Assembly: GCF_020618475.1 (NCBI RefSeq)
Contig: NZ_CP085336.1
Coordinates: 620,001-684,000, forward strand
Direction: 5' to 3'
DNA from: Haladaptatus halobius
GTDB lineage: Archaea; Halobacteriota; Halobacteria; Halobacteriales; Haladaptataceae
Length of the DNA stretch: 64,000 bases
The position numbers and the translations under genes were made by a program. Below are positions 19,208-30,249 of the stretch, piece by piece; positions within the stretch are counted from its first letter, which is position 1; the number at the start of each line of letters is the position of its first letter. Under the pieces are notes generated by a model that saw only the letters and a list, made by a program, of their open reading frames with translations, was not told the DNA's origin and did not search any database.

Positions 19208-21760
19208 ATGCAAACTACAGACATTCCTACTCAGTCGACGACCGTCGTCATCGGCGCCGGCGCCGTGGGGTGTAGCGTCGCATACCACCTAACGGAGCTC
19301 GGAGCCGAGGACGTCACCGTCGTCGATCAGGGCCCATTACCGGTCACCGGCGGGTCGTCGGTCCACGCGCCGGGGATCGTCTTCCAGACGTCGCCATCAA
19401 AGGTACAGACAAAGGCGGCTCACTATACGACCCGCTTTCTCTCCGATATCGGGACGTACGACGAGGTCGGCGGCATTGAACTGGCACGGAGCGAGGAGCG
19501 CATGGACTTCCTCCAGCGCCGCATCGAGTGGGCGACCTCCTACGGGTTACCCGACCCCGAACTGTTCTCGCCCGAAGAAGTCGGCGAGCGGCTCCCGCTT
19601 GTGAACGAAGACGAGGTACTGGGGGGTTACTACTCGCCGACCGATGGTCGTGTCGACGGTATCGAGACCCTCCAGTGGTACATCCAGAATACACCCGCAA
19701 CCTTCGTCGGAAACACCGAAGTGACCGACCTGCACGTATCCGACGGTGAGATAGAGGCGGTCGTGACCGATATGGGCCGGATTGACTGCGAGCGGTGTGT
19801 TATCGCGACAAACAACTGGGGATACCAGACCGGGCAACTGGCCGGGATCGACCTACCTATCGCGCCGGTTGAGCATCAATACGTAGTCACGGAACCGATG
19901 GAGGAACTGGCAAACGCTGAAGCCGCAGTCGGCGAAAACACGGCCGGACTCGACGTTCCCGGCAATCGGGACATCCAGGAGTACATGAGCGAGGGGCCGA
20001 CCCATCCCGTCGGCCGCGATCAGGATCACTCACTATACTTTAGAACCCACGGCGATGCGCTTGGCATGGGGTCATACAATCACGAGACGCTGTCTGTTGA
20101 CCCCGAGGAGATGGGGTCCAACACCGAGGATCGGCAGGCGTCTGTCCGGGGGTTCACGAAGAAACACTGGGAACGCCCGACCCATCCCAATCGGGACAAG
20201 TCCGCGAAGCAGGCGTTCGACGAGCTACTGCCGGCCAGCACGGACCAGGAGTATGCCGTCACCGAAAACGGCATCTTTGTGTTCACGCCCGACGGCATGC
20301 CTGCAGTCGGCGAGACGGCCCAGGTTGATGGGCTCTGGACTGCGCTCGCTATCTGGTGGACTCACTCTGCCGGCTACGGTCGCATCATCGCCGAATGGAT
20401 GGAGAACGGCGTCCCGCGGCTCCCCTCGGGGCCTGTCGACTCCAGCGCCATCCACGTGCGGCGCTTCGAGCCGCATGTCGGCGAGAAGGACTTCTTTGTC
20501 GACCGCGGGGCAAAGCGGTACGAGCAGGTCTACAGCATCGTCGAACCGCGCTGGCAGCCTGACGACCACCGTGGACTGCGCACTAGCCCCTTCTACGGGC
20601 AGCAGCGCGACCTCGGCGCCGAGTTTGTGCAGAGCGGTGGATGGGAGTCGGCTCAGTGGTACGAGACGAACGCCGACCTCGTCAACCGGTACGAGGACCG
20701 TATTCCTGAACAGGATGGTTGGCAGGCGATTAACCGCTCGCCGATTGAGGGAGCCGAACACCTCCATACGCGAGAGCACGTGTCGATATTCGACATGACT
20801 ACTTTCAGCTCGATCATGGTCTCGGGCGAGAGGAGCGGCGAGTACCTTCAGCAAATGTGCAGCAACGATATGGATCTCGAGGTGGGTCAGGTGCGCTACT
20901 CGCTCCTGTTGAATGAGGGGGGCGGCATCCTCGCGGACGTCACCGTCGTTTGTCTCGACGACGACGAGTACATGGTCACGACCGGAGGCGGCAATTCCCC
21001 TCGTATCCACGGCTCGTGGCTCAAAGAGCACGCCCCGGAGACCGTCTCGGTCAACATTGAGGAGGGTGCGAAGTCGACCATCGGTCTCTGGGGGCCAAAG
21101 TCCAGACTCTTGCTCCAGCGCTGTACCGACGCCGACGTCACCGATAACGGCTTCCCGTACTTCAGCGCGAAGCGGATGTACGTCGGCGAGGTGCCTGTCA
21201 TCGCCCTTCGCGTCTCGTACGTCGGGGAGCTCGGGTGGGAATTGTGGGCGCCGATCGAGTACGGTCGGCGCCTCTGGGAGACGCTGTGGGAGGCCGGGCA
21301 GGATCTCAACGTACGACCAATGGGCGGCGGCGCTCTGGAGTCGATGCGTCTGGAAAAGGGGTTCCGGCTCTGGGGGACTGACATCGATACCGATGTGAAC
21401 CCGTTCGAGGCTGGTCTTCCCTTCGCCATTGATATGGACACCGACTTCGTCGGCAGAGAGGCGCTTGAACGCGCGAAGGAGGACGGGATCGACTCCCGGA
21501 TCACCCCCCTCACACTCGACGACTCGACCGACATTGCCCTGAGCGGGCGGCCGGTGCTCAAAGACGGCGAGCCAATCGGGTACGTTCAGGCCGGCGACTA
21601 CGGCTACTCGATCGGCGAGTCGATCGCCTACACATACCTGCCGAATGAGTACGCCGAAGCCGGGACGTCGGTGAAGATCCGCTGTGAGGGTGAACTGTAC
21701 GACGCGACGGCGCGCGACGAGCCGCTGTTCGACCCCGGCCGGGAGAAAATCCTGCGGTAG
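19208..21760 (+). CDS. B-type dimethylglycine/sarcosine oxidase-like flavoprotein with GcvT domain, copy 2
   Basis: 850 aa. The ATG at 19208 is chosen over an earlier in-frame ATG at 19046 because it matches the start of the second B copy and follows a TATA-like box. Order: FAD-binding DAO domain (TVVIGAGAVGCSVAYHL), GGSSVHAPG whose His53 aligns with the histidine carrying covalent FAD in Arthrobacter dimethylglycine oxidase, His223 in the EHQY motif, then the DHSLYFRTHGDALGMGSYNH active-site stretch. A GcvT folate domain (about 450-740) has the Asp-containing GGGILADVTVV, and a C-terminal barrel ends DPGREKILR. It likely oxidises dimethylglycine or sarcosine and passes the methylene group to THF. 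GC-rich relative to its homologue at 57 kb. Confidence 0.9.
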   Translation: MQTTDIPTQSTTVVIGAGAVGCSVAYHLTELGAEDVTVVDQGPLPVTGGSSVHAPGIVFQTSPSKVQTKAAHYTTRFLSDIGTYDEVGGIELARSEERMDFLQRRIEWATSYGLPDPELFSPEEVGERLPLVNEDEVLGGYYSPTDGRVDGIETLQWYIQNTPATFVGNTEVTDLHVSDGEIEAVVTDMGRIDCERCVIATNNWGYQTGQLAGIDLPIAPVEHQYVVTEPMEELANAEAAVGENTAGLDVPGNRDIQEYMSEGPTHPVGRDQDHSLYFRTHGDALGMGSYNHETLSVDPEEMGSNTEDRQASVRGFTKKHWERPTHPNRDKSAKQAFDELLPASTDQEYAVTENGIFVFTPDGMPAVGETAQVDGLWTALAIWWTHSAGYGRIIAEWMENGVPRLPSGPVDSSAIHVRRFEPHVGEKDFFVDRGAKRYEQVYSIVEPRWQPDDHRGLRTSPFYGQQRDLGAEFVQSGGWESAQWYETNADLVNRYEDRIPEQDGWQAINRSPIEGAEHLHTREHVSIFDMTTFSSIMVSGERSGEYLQQMCSNDMDLEVGQVRYSLLLNEGGGILADVTVVCLDDDEYMVTTGGGNSPRIHGSWLKEHAPETVSVNIEEGAKSTIGLWGPKSRLLLQRCTDADVTDNGFPYFSAKRMYVGEVPVIALRVSYVGELGWELWAPIEYGRRLWETLWEAGQDLNVRPMGGGALESMRLEKGFRLWGTDIDTDVNPFEAGLPFAIDMDTDFVGREALERAKEDGIDSRITPLTLDDSTDIALSGRPVLKDGEPIGYVQAGDYGYSIGESIAYTYLPNEYAEAGTSVKIRCEGELYDATARDEPLFDPGREKILR

Positions 21761-21801
21761 GTCGTGACCGGCCACTCGAATATGACGTTCACCACGAACC
21801 T

Positions 21802-23044
21802 ATAACTGACAATAGCTCGGACGGACTCCCCGTCTAGTACGTAGATATCGAACGGGTCTCCAAACGTCTCGACGACGGCAGCGTCGTGAAGCGGACGCCG
21901 GTCGAGCGGAGCACCTCGCTCGGTGAGTTCGTCGACGCCGAGGTGTACCTGAAGATGGAACACCTCCAGTGGACTGGCTCGTTCAAGACCAGAGGAGCGT
22001 ACACCAAAATCAGTCAGGACGTCGACCGTGACGTCGACAGCTTCGTCGCGGCGAGCGCTGGCAATCACGCCCGGGGGGTCGCGCTGGCCGCAACGAAGTG
22101 CAGGGCCGACTCGACAATCTACATGCCAGAGAACGCCCCGCAGACGAAGGTTGACACGACGCGCGAATACGGGGCCACAGTCGAACTCGTTGAGAAGGAC
22201 TTTCAGGAGACCATGTCGCAGGCCCAGTCGGCGGTTGAGGGGACCGACGCCGAGTTTGTACATGCCTACGACGACACAGACATCATCGCCGGCCAGGGGA
22301 CGTTGGGCATCGAAATGTATCACGACTGTCCCGAGGTCGACACCGTCGTCGTCCCATCGGCGGCGGGCTTATCTCGGGGATCTCGACGGCCATCAGCACC
22401 TCTCTCCCGAAACCCGCGTTGTCGATGTTCAGGCCACCGGGGCTAAGACGGTTCACAAGAGCTTAGACAAAGGGATGCCAGTGACGCTCGATCAGGTGGA
22501 TACGATCGCAGACGGTATCGCGACCGGCGGCATCTCTGAGACAACGCTTGAAATCATTCAGCGCAACGTCGACGAGGTGGTCACCGTCCCGGACACCGAG
22601 ATCGCCCGGGCCATCCTCGTGCTCCTCGAACGGGCCAAGCAGGTCGTCGAGGGAGCGGACGCCGCGTCGGTCGCGGCGCTTCTGAGCGACGACCTCGACA
22701 TCGCCGGCGAGATGGTGATGCCGCTGCTCTGCGGCGGGAATCTGGACATGACGCAGCTGTAGACGGTGTTAGTCCACGCATTGACGGACCGACGACAGCT
22801 TATCCAACTTAGAGTGCACATCGACGACCAGCCAGGGGAGATGCGAGAGATCTCCGGCTGTATCGCCGATCAAGGGACCAACATCCGCAACGTTCGCCAC
22901 GACCGATCCGTCGAGGATCTGGAAGTCGACGAGGCGTACCTCGTATTCGACGTCGAGACCAACGGCGAGCAACACTCGGCGTCGATCATCGTTTCGGTCG
23001 AGGCGGCCGGTTACCCTGTCAGTGACATCACGAGAACGACGTAA
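21802..23044 (+). pseudogene. Inactivated serine/threonine dehydratase, copy 2
   Basis: Full-length alignment to the intact dehydratases at 7024 and 59849, but with several lesions. The start codon position is ATA (21802), codon 12 is TAG (21835) where the intact gene has CAG, single-base losses occur near 22354 (glycine loop) and 22395, and a TAG at 22760 replaces the Gln of MTRLQTV. Between lesions the sequence is well preserved, including SFKTRGAYTKI, SAGNHARGVALAA and the ACT domain. The decay seems recent. It lies 41 nt behind the B-type gene. Confidence 0.9.
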
Positions 23045-23518
23045 TCGGGAGTGAGAAAGGGGATCGGTTGGGTAACTCCGCCCAGTAGGTCACGAGGACC
23101 ACGCTCAGGAAGAGTAGGTTCGGCCACTAGAACCAGCTGTTCACCATCGACACTACCCTAACAGCGAGCAGCAACGGCGCGAGTGCGGCCGCGGCCGTCG
23201 CCGGAAGATTCCTCAGACCCAACCCACGAAACAGGGGGAGAAAGCGTTACTGCATGTCAGCCGACGGTTATTCTGCCTCCCCAGAACTCAATCGACGCGC
23301 GGCGTGGACCCGCCGTCACGTTCCAACGGGGTAAGAACACAACACATAAACTAAGTAATATGATTGATCGGAGGGACTCGTCACAAGTGATCCGTTGTCG
23401 AATCACGGCTTGAGGAGGGTATTAGCCCTCTCGGTCGGATATTACCGCACTATCGTGGTCCGCGGTCCGAACCGCAGGTGAGGGTTTTATCATCCTTCGA
23501 CGGATGGTTTTCAATGAT
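23045..23518. other. Intergenic region before BCCT 2
   Basis: No gene recognised. A TTTTAT element at about 23485-23490 lies 29-34 nt before the second possible start (23519) of the transporter and supports that start. Confidence 0.4.
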
Positions 23519-25123
23519 ATGGTCAAAATACGAGCGGCATTCAACCGATTCGTCGAAGAACTTGACTTCGGCGTCTTCGGTGTGGGATTTTCGGCGTCGC
23601 TACTCGCAATATCGGTGTTCTTCCTGAATCCGGAAGCGTCAGCAGAGATGATGGGACGGGTCAACGAGTTTCTCTGGACGGAGTATACGTGGGTGTACGT
23701 CGGGACGATGTTCCTGATGGTCATGTTCAGCCTCTGGCTGATGGTCGGCCCTTGGGGAAAAATCAAACTGGGAAAGCCCGATGAGAATCCGGAGTTCAGG
23801 CTAGTGTCGTTTTTTGCCATGATGTTCTCGGCCGGCATCGCGGCCGGCATCGTCTTCTGGGGCCCCGCGGAGGCGCTGAAGCACTACCAGACGGTGCCGC
23901 CGCTAATCGGGGCCGACCCGCAGTCGTCGGCGGCCGCGGTCGGAGCGATTCAGTACACCCTCTTCCATTGGGGAATATCGTACTGGGTGCCGTACCTTGT
24001 CGTCGCTCTTCCCATCGCGTACTACGCGTTCCGCAGGGACGCCCCAATGCGCGTCTCAACCCTCATCGCCCCGTTCGTCGGCGTCGACAACCTCGACGGG
24101 CTCCCGGCGAAGGCCATCGATGTGATGGCAGTGTTCGCGACAGTTGGGGGCATCGCGACGACCCTCGGGTTCGTCGGGAAGCAGTTCCTCACCGGGCTTC
24201 GGTACAACTTTGACGTCTCGATTGGTGACGGCGGAACGGTGCTCGTGATCACGGGGCTGACGGTCGCCTTCACCGTTTCCGTTGCGCTCGGCGTTAAGAA
24301 GGGGATCGCTAGAATCTCGCGGTTCAACATGGGTGTCTTCGCCGTGCTGACGGCAGTGACCTTCCTCCTAGGGCCGACTAACTACGTCATGAACACCGGG
24401 TTGCAGGCGGTCGGGAACTACTTCGTCGAGTTTCTCCGGATGGCACTGTACACCAACGCTACGGGGACCGGCGAATGGGTTGGCAACTGGACCGTCTTCT
24501 ACTGGGCCTGGGTGTTTTCATGGGCGCCGTTCGGGGGGCTCTTCGTCGCTCGTATCTCCCGAGGACGGACGATCCGTCAGGTGGTCGCCACGGCACTCAT
24601 TGGCGCGACCGCGGCGACCACTCCGTGGTTCCTGACGATGGGTGGCAGCGCTATTTTCTTCGAACGCAATGGCGTCGCCCCAATGCTGGAGATGGTCGCC
24701 GAGTACGGCGTTTCCGTCTCCGGCTTCCCACTGTTCGGTGCGCTACCATTCGGCGGAGTACTCTCCGCCGTGTTCATGCTGCTGGTCGTCACGTTCTTCA
24801 TCACCTCGGCGGACTCCTCGACGCTCGCGCTCGGAATGCTTACGACGGGCGGTAAGCAACACCCATCGACCGTCAATCGCGTCATCTGGGGTGCGCTAAT
24901 GGGCGGCCTCGCGTCGCTGCTCATCGTCGGCGGGGGCATCGACGCTCTCCGCTCGTCGGCGATCATCACCGGCTTCCCGTTCGCCGTCATCTCGGTCGTC
25001 GCTATCGCCGGCATGGCTCTGGAGTTTCAGCGCGTCGACCCGCTGCTCTCGGGAGGGGACGAATCAGCCGCCACTGACGACACCGGGTCGTCGGAGCGGA
25101 TGGTTCCGAACGACGACGACTGA
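23519..25123 (+). CDS. BCCT-family transporter 2
   Basis: 534 aa from ATG 23519 (MVKIRAAFNRFVEELDFGVF); an ATG five codons earlier is also possible. About 12 membrane helices. Signatures: FSAGIAAGIVFWGPAEALKH, TLFHWGISYWVPYLVVALPI, and WTVFYWAWVFSWAPFGGLFV followed by ARISRGRTIRQVV. It lacks the long hydrophilic N-terminus of the other two BCCT proteins and is clearly divergent (GGKQHPSTVNRVIW region), so its substrate may differ. It follows the B-type gene and the broken dehydratase, matching the order of the 54-64 kb cassette. Confidence 0.92.
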   Translation: MVKIRAAFNRFVEELDFGVFGVGFSASLLAISVFFLNPEASAEMMGRVNEFLWTEYTWVYVGTMFLMVMFSLWLMVGPWGKIKLGKPDENPEFRLVSFFAMMFSAGIAAGIVFWGPAEALKHYQTVPPLIGADPQSSAAAVGAIQYTLFHWGISYWVPYLVVALPIAYYAFRRDAPMRVSTLIAPFVGVDNLDGLPAKAIDVMAVFATVGGIATTLGFVGKQFLTGLRYNFDVSIGDGGTVLVITGLTVAFTVSVALGVKKGIARISRFNMGVFAVLTAVTFLLGPTNYVMNTGLQAVGNYFVEFLRMALYTNATGTGEWVGNWTVFYWAWVFSWAPFGGLFVARISRGRTIRQVVATALIGATAATTPWFLTMGGSAIFFERNGVAPMLEMVAEYGVSVSGFPLFGALPFGGVLSAVFMLLVVTFFITSADSSTLALGMLTTGGKQHPSTVNRVIWGALMGGLASLLIVGGGIDALRSSAIITGFPFAVISVVAIAGMALEFQRVDPLLSGGDESAATDDTGSSERMVPNDDD

Positions 25124-25519
25124 AAGCTGGTCACTCAAGGCCCATCCCTTTACGTCCGACTGGGGGACGTGGTGGCGTGTCGGAGGCGGACGAACCATCG
25201 CACGGCCGATTCTCCGAACACCTTCGCTTCCATACCCGACGTCTCACCGTCGTGACGTCGGCGTACAGCTACCTCGAGGCCGCCCGTCCGCCAACGCTGA
25301 CTACCACGATTCCCGACTGGGCCGTCCGCCGAGGCCGAGTTTACGCCGCGTCAGACGATAGCGCCGTTGCTCTTGGAGCGACAAGCCCAATCCGAGACAG
25401 GAATCGCCAGACTCGGTCATGTTGACGAGCCGGAAATCGATGACGACCCCGAGGACGCTCACCACGAGGAGGAGAGCGGCGAATCGACTCGAGGAACTAC
25501 TCGCGATTGGTCGCCGACA
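25124..25519. other. GC-rich region without a supported gene
   Basis: Open frames exist on both strands (a GTG start at 25177 gives 82 codons), but none shows a recognisable domain. Probably debris between BCCT 2 and the broken folE. Confidence 0.35.
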
Positions 25520-26015
25520 GTTCGCTGACGCTTTTGCGCGTCGTCGTCGACGTCTCGACGCCCCGCATCGCCTCACTCATGTGTCGCGGTAACCTCGACG
25601 GCGACGCTGCCGGCGTCGATTCGTCGGCCAGCTCCGTTGCGATCTCGCTTGTCAGCGCCTCCTGCGTGGTCAGTCGCGACTGTCACCGCATGGAGCGAGC
25701 GAGCTTCGATAGGTCGACCATCGACTCTTCGGGGTGGTACGCGATGTGGGCGACACCATGAAACGGGCGAAGATGGTGTTCACCGAGGCTGTAGAGAGGG
25801 ATACCCGTCTTTACTCCGAGACCGTCCACCTCAGTCTTAAGTGGCCACATCGTCGGTTTCTCCTCCGGGCGCTGCCCCTCGGTAAGTGTCTCCAGCATCG
25901 CCGGCACGCAGCGCGTTTAGGTGCCGGAGACGCCGCATCCGCCGGGGCCACCGTCAATCGCCTCAAGCAGGAGTTGCGTGCTCTCACTCCCCTTCTCCTC
26001 GTCGAAATCGTTCAT
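25520..26015 (-). pseudogene. Broken GTP cyclohydrolase I (folE)
   Basis: The reverse strand begins MNDFDEEKGSESTQLLLEAI at 26015, meets a stop, then reads [60 protein letters not shown], a stop, and LTTQEALTSEIATELADES before frameshifting through VAVEVTATHE and MSEAMRGVETSTTT. The order is that of GTP cyclohydrolase I, first enzyme of folate/pterin synthesis. Besides the stops, both zinc cysteines are lost (SLCEHHL to SLGEHHL; THMCEAM to RHMSEAM). Confidence 0.85.
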
Positions 26016-26169
26016 CCCGGTCGGTGAGACGACGCTCTCATCGTCGCATCCGCGGTCGAATTACTGATTCTACGGACCTACTTGTCTAATTCAGGAGATC
26101 CGGAAAAAGAACTGTCCGAGACGAAGCTGTGTTCCTCGGATGTCGTCGACGTGGATTGGAGCAGACTTC

Positions 26170-26550
26170 TCACTCTGTGGTCGCGATGGCCTCGATCTCG
26201 ACCGCCGCGCCTTTCGGCACCGCGCCCGCCTCGACGGCGCTCCTCGCAGGCGGTTCCTCTTCGAAGTACTCGCTGTAGGCGTCGTTAAACGCGTCGAAGT
26301 CGTCGATGTCGTCGAGAAAAACCGTTGTCTTGAGAACATCGTCAAACGAGAGCCCCTCGGACTCAAGGATAGCCCCGACGTTATCTAGACATTGCTCGGT
26401 TTGTCGGTCGACCGGTTCGTCGTCGAGCAACTCTCCGTCTATCGTCAGCGGCAGCTGTCCGGCCGTGATGAGGAGGTCGCCATTTGTGGTCGCCTGACTG
26501 TACGCACCGACCGCTTCCGGTGCATCGCTGGTACTGATGGTTCGCTTCAC
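26170..26550 (-). CDS. ridA: RidA-family reactive intermediate deaminase, copy 1
   Basis: 126 aa from GTG at 26550, the usual family length; the frame opens further upstream but the extension is not conserved. Motifs: TSDAPEAVGAYSQAT, LLITAGQLPL, FDDVLKTTVFLDDIDDFDAF, PPARSAVEAGAVPKGAAVEI. The conserved arginine in PARSA and a late acidic residue are present. RidA hydrolyses 2-aminoacrylate released by PLP dehydratases. With serine dehydratase copies nearby, a protective role is natural. A pabA tail precedes it, the same order as at 46.7-47.9 kb. Confidence 0.9.
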   Translation of the reverse strand: MKRTISTSDAPEAVGAYSQATTNGDLLITAGQLPLTIDGELLDDEPVDRQTEQCLDNVGAILESEGLSFDDVLKTTVFLDDIDDFDAFNDAYSEYFEEEPPARSAVEAGAVPKGAAVEIEAIATTE

Positions 26551-26649
26551 GCTTATCCGTAGCCGCTCGGCCCTTTTAAAATTGATTGCTGCTTTTGGGC
26601 CCGACACGTCTTCACAATCAAACGATAGGTTATGGAATGCGACCTGGCC

Positions 26650-26755
26650 TCATTCGGTGATCGTCGTACAGAAGTTCTCCACGATGCGCTTGCCTGCGGG
26701 GTGAGAATGCTCTCCGGGTGGAATTGAACATCGTAGTGGCGCACACAACCTGTGC
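26650..26755 (-). pseudogene. 3' fragment of pabA/trpG
   Basis: The reverse strand reads RHYDVQFHPESILTP and, after a one-base shift, AGKRIVENFCTTITE before a TGA (26650). The intact gene at 46667-47239 ends VQFHPESILTDAGKRIVKNF. Only the last 35 or so codons remain, including the catalytic His-Pro-Glu. It lies 100 nt upstream of ridA on the same strand. Confidence 0.85.
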
Positions 26756-26832
26756 TGAACACGGGATGCGAACCCACCAATGACAGATGTTCGTGGAACC
26801 AATACATTTCTTGTGTTTCAGGAGGTATTTAA

Positions 26833-29016
<2,184 letters not shown>

Positions 29017-29379
29017 TCTGAGCTGGAGCATCCGGCCGACGGCCGTGGACGATGTCTTGAGGGCGTGTCACCACGGCCCCCAGTCCGATCTCGCAAGTGA
29101 GTCGTGAGGAAGTACGGCAGTATCTAGCTAACGAGCAAACAGTTTTGGTATTGGGTGTCATGCAAACCTAAGAACCATTTATCGTCACTCTCGAGGCGAA
29201 TCCTCTTGGATACTAGCTGACGAGAGACCACGAGCGCTCTCAGGGCACTCGCGGTGCTTTCCCTGTCCCAACTCTCAATCGGATTTGGTTTTAACTGGAA
29301 ATAGGCGCTAAGTCTCCTTCCTTAAGGAGCAACGCAGAGAGCGAAGCGACCGAGTAGCGCAGTAGGGAAGGGATACGGA
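29017..29379. other. Intergenic region downstream of katG
   Basis: No gene recognised. The right part (from about 29330) leads into the TnpB remnant without a start codon. Confidence 0.4.
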
Positions 29380-29967
29380 ATTGATGTTGATGTACAACCG
29401 CTTGAGAAGCCAGAGACGCCCGAAAGCGTCATTGGTATCGACGTGGGCATTCTGAAGTACGCCCACGATACCGATGGATATGCCATCGAAAGCACTGAGT
29501 TGAGTGAAGAACGTGACCGACTCGAACGTGCCCAACGCAACCTCTCGCGGAAGGAACACGGCTCCAAGAACTGGGAAAAACAGCGGACGGTGGTTGCTCA
29601 ACGCCACGCTGACCTGAGGCGGAAGCGTCGTGACTTCCTACACAAACTCTCGAACTACTATGCCACCGAGTACGACTTGGCGGTCGAGGACTTGGACGCG
29701 AAAGGGTTGGTCGAACTCCCCGGCAATTCTCAGAATCGAGCGAGAGCCTCGTGGGGGATGTTCCTCCGATTGCTTGAATACAAGTGCGAACGCAAGGGGA
29801 CGCACTTCGTGACGGTTGACACGAGAGCGACGACCAAGGAATGCGCATCATGCGGTGTCGAGACGGAGAAGCCTTTGTGGGTTCGTGAACACTCCTGTCC
29901 CTCGTGTGGGTTCGAAGCAGATAGGGATGCGAACGCGGCGTGGAATGTCCTTTCTCGCGGTCTGTAA
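29380..29967 (+). pseudogene. IS1341-type TnpB, 5'-truncated
   Basis: An open frame covers the catalytic C-terminal half: VIGIDVGILKYAHDTDG (first RuvC Asp), EYDLAVEDLDAKGLVEL (Glu), the zinc ribbon TTKECASCGVETEKPLWVRE with HSCPSCGFEADRDANAAWNV (final Asp). The N-terminal domain needed for guide-RNA and DNA binding is absent. A TAA after SRGL (29965) precedes the usual tail, whose codons (VVHSESPPVETAL) continue past it. All four zinc cysteines survive, so it decayed more recently than the other TnpB pieces. No TnpA partner. Confidence 0.85.
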
Positions 29968-30213
29968 GATGTAGGAGTGGTTCACTCCGAATCACCGCCT
30001 GTGGAGACTGCACTCCGACACCCCATGTTCACCGCGACGGTGACGGTATAGGTCGGCGACGGATCGGGGAGGCTGCTCCGTTGTCACTGTCGGGGGCCGC
30101 GTCACGGCCCACACCGTCGACGCTACTTCAACCTCTGTCGAACTTGCTAGGTGGCGAAACTCTACGTGACACGGGAGTTATCGGTTGCAAACGAGGTCGG
30201 CGAAGGCGTTAGT

Positions 30214-30219
30214 TATATT
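30214..30219 (+). promoter_or_regulatory. TATA-like box of A-type flavoprotein copy 1
   Basis: TATATT about 31 nt before the ATG at 30250; the A gene at 54412 has TATATT at nearly the same distance. Confidence 0.5.
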
Positions 30220-30249
30220 ACGCATCACAGACACCGTTAACGCAGATTG

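Noticed and set aside
20225-21775. 516-codon reverse-strand open frame
   Set aside because: It is antisense to the B-type flavoprotein in GC-rich DNA, where long antisense frames arise from codon bias. No domain could be recognised.
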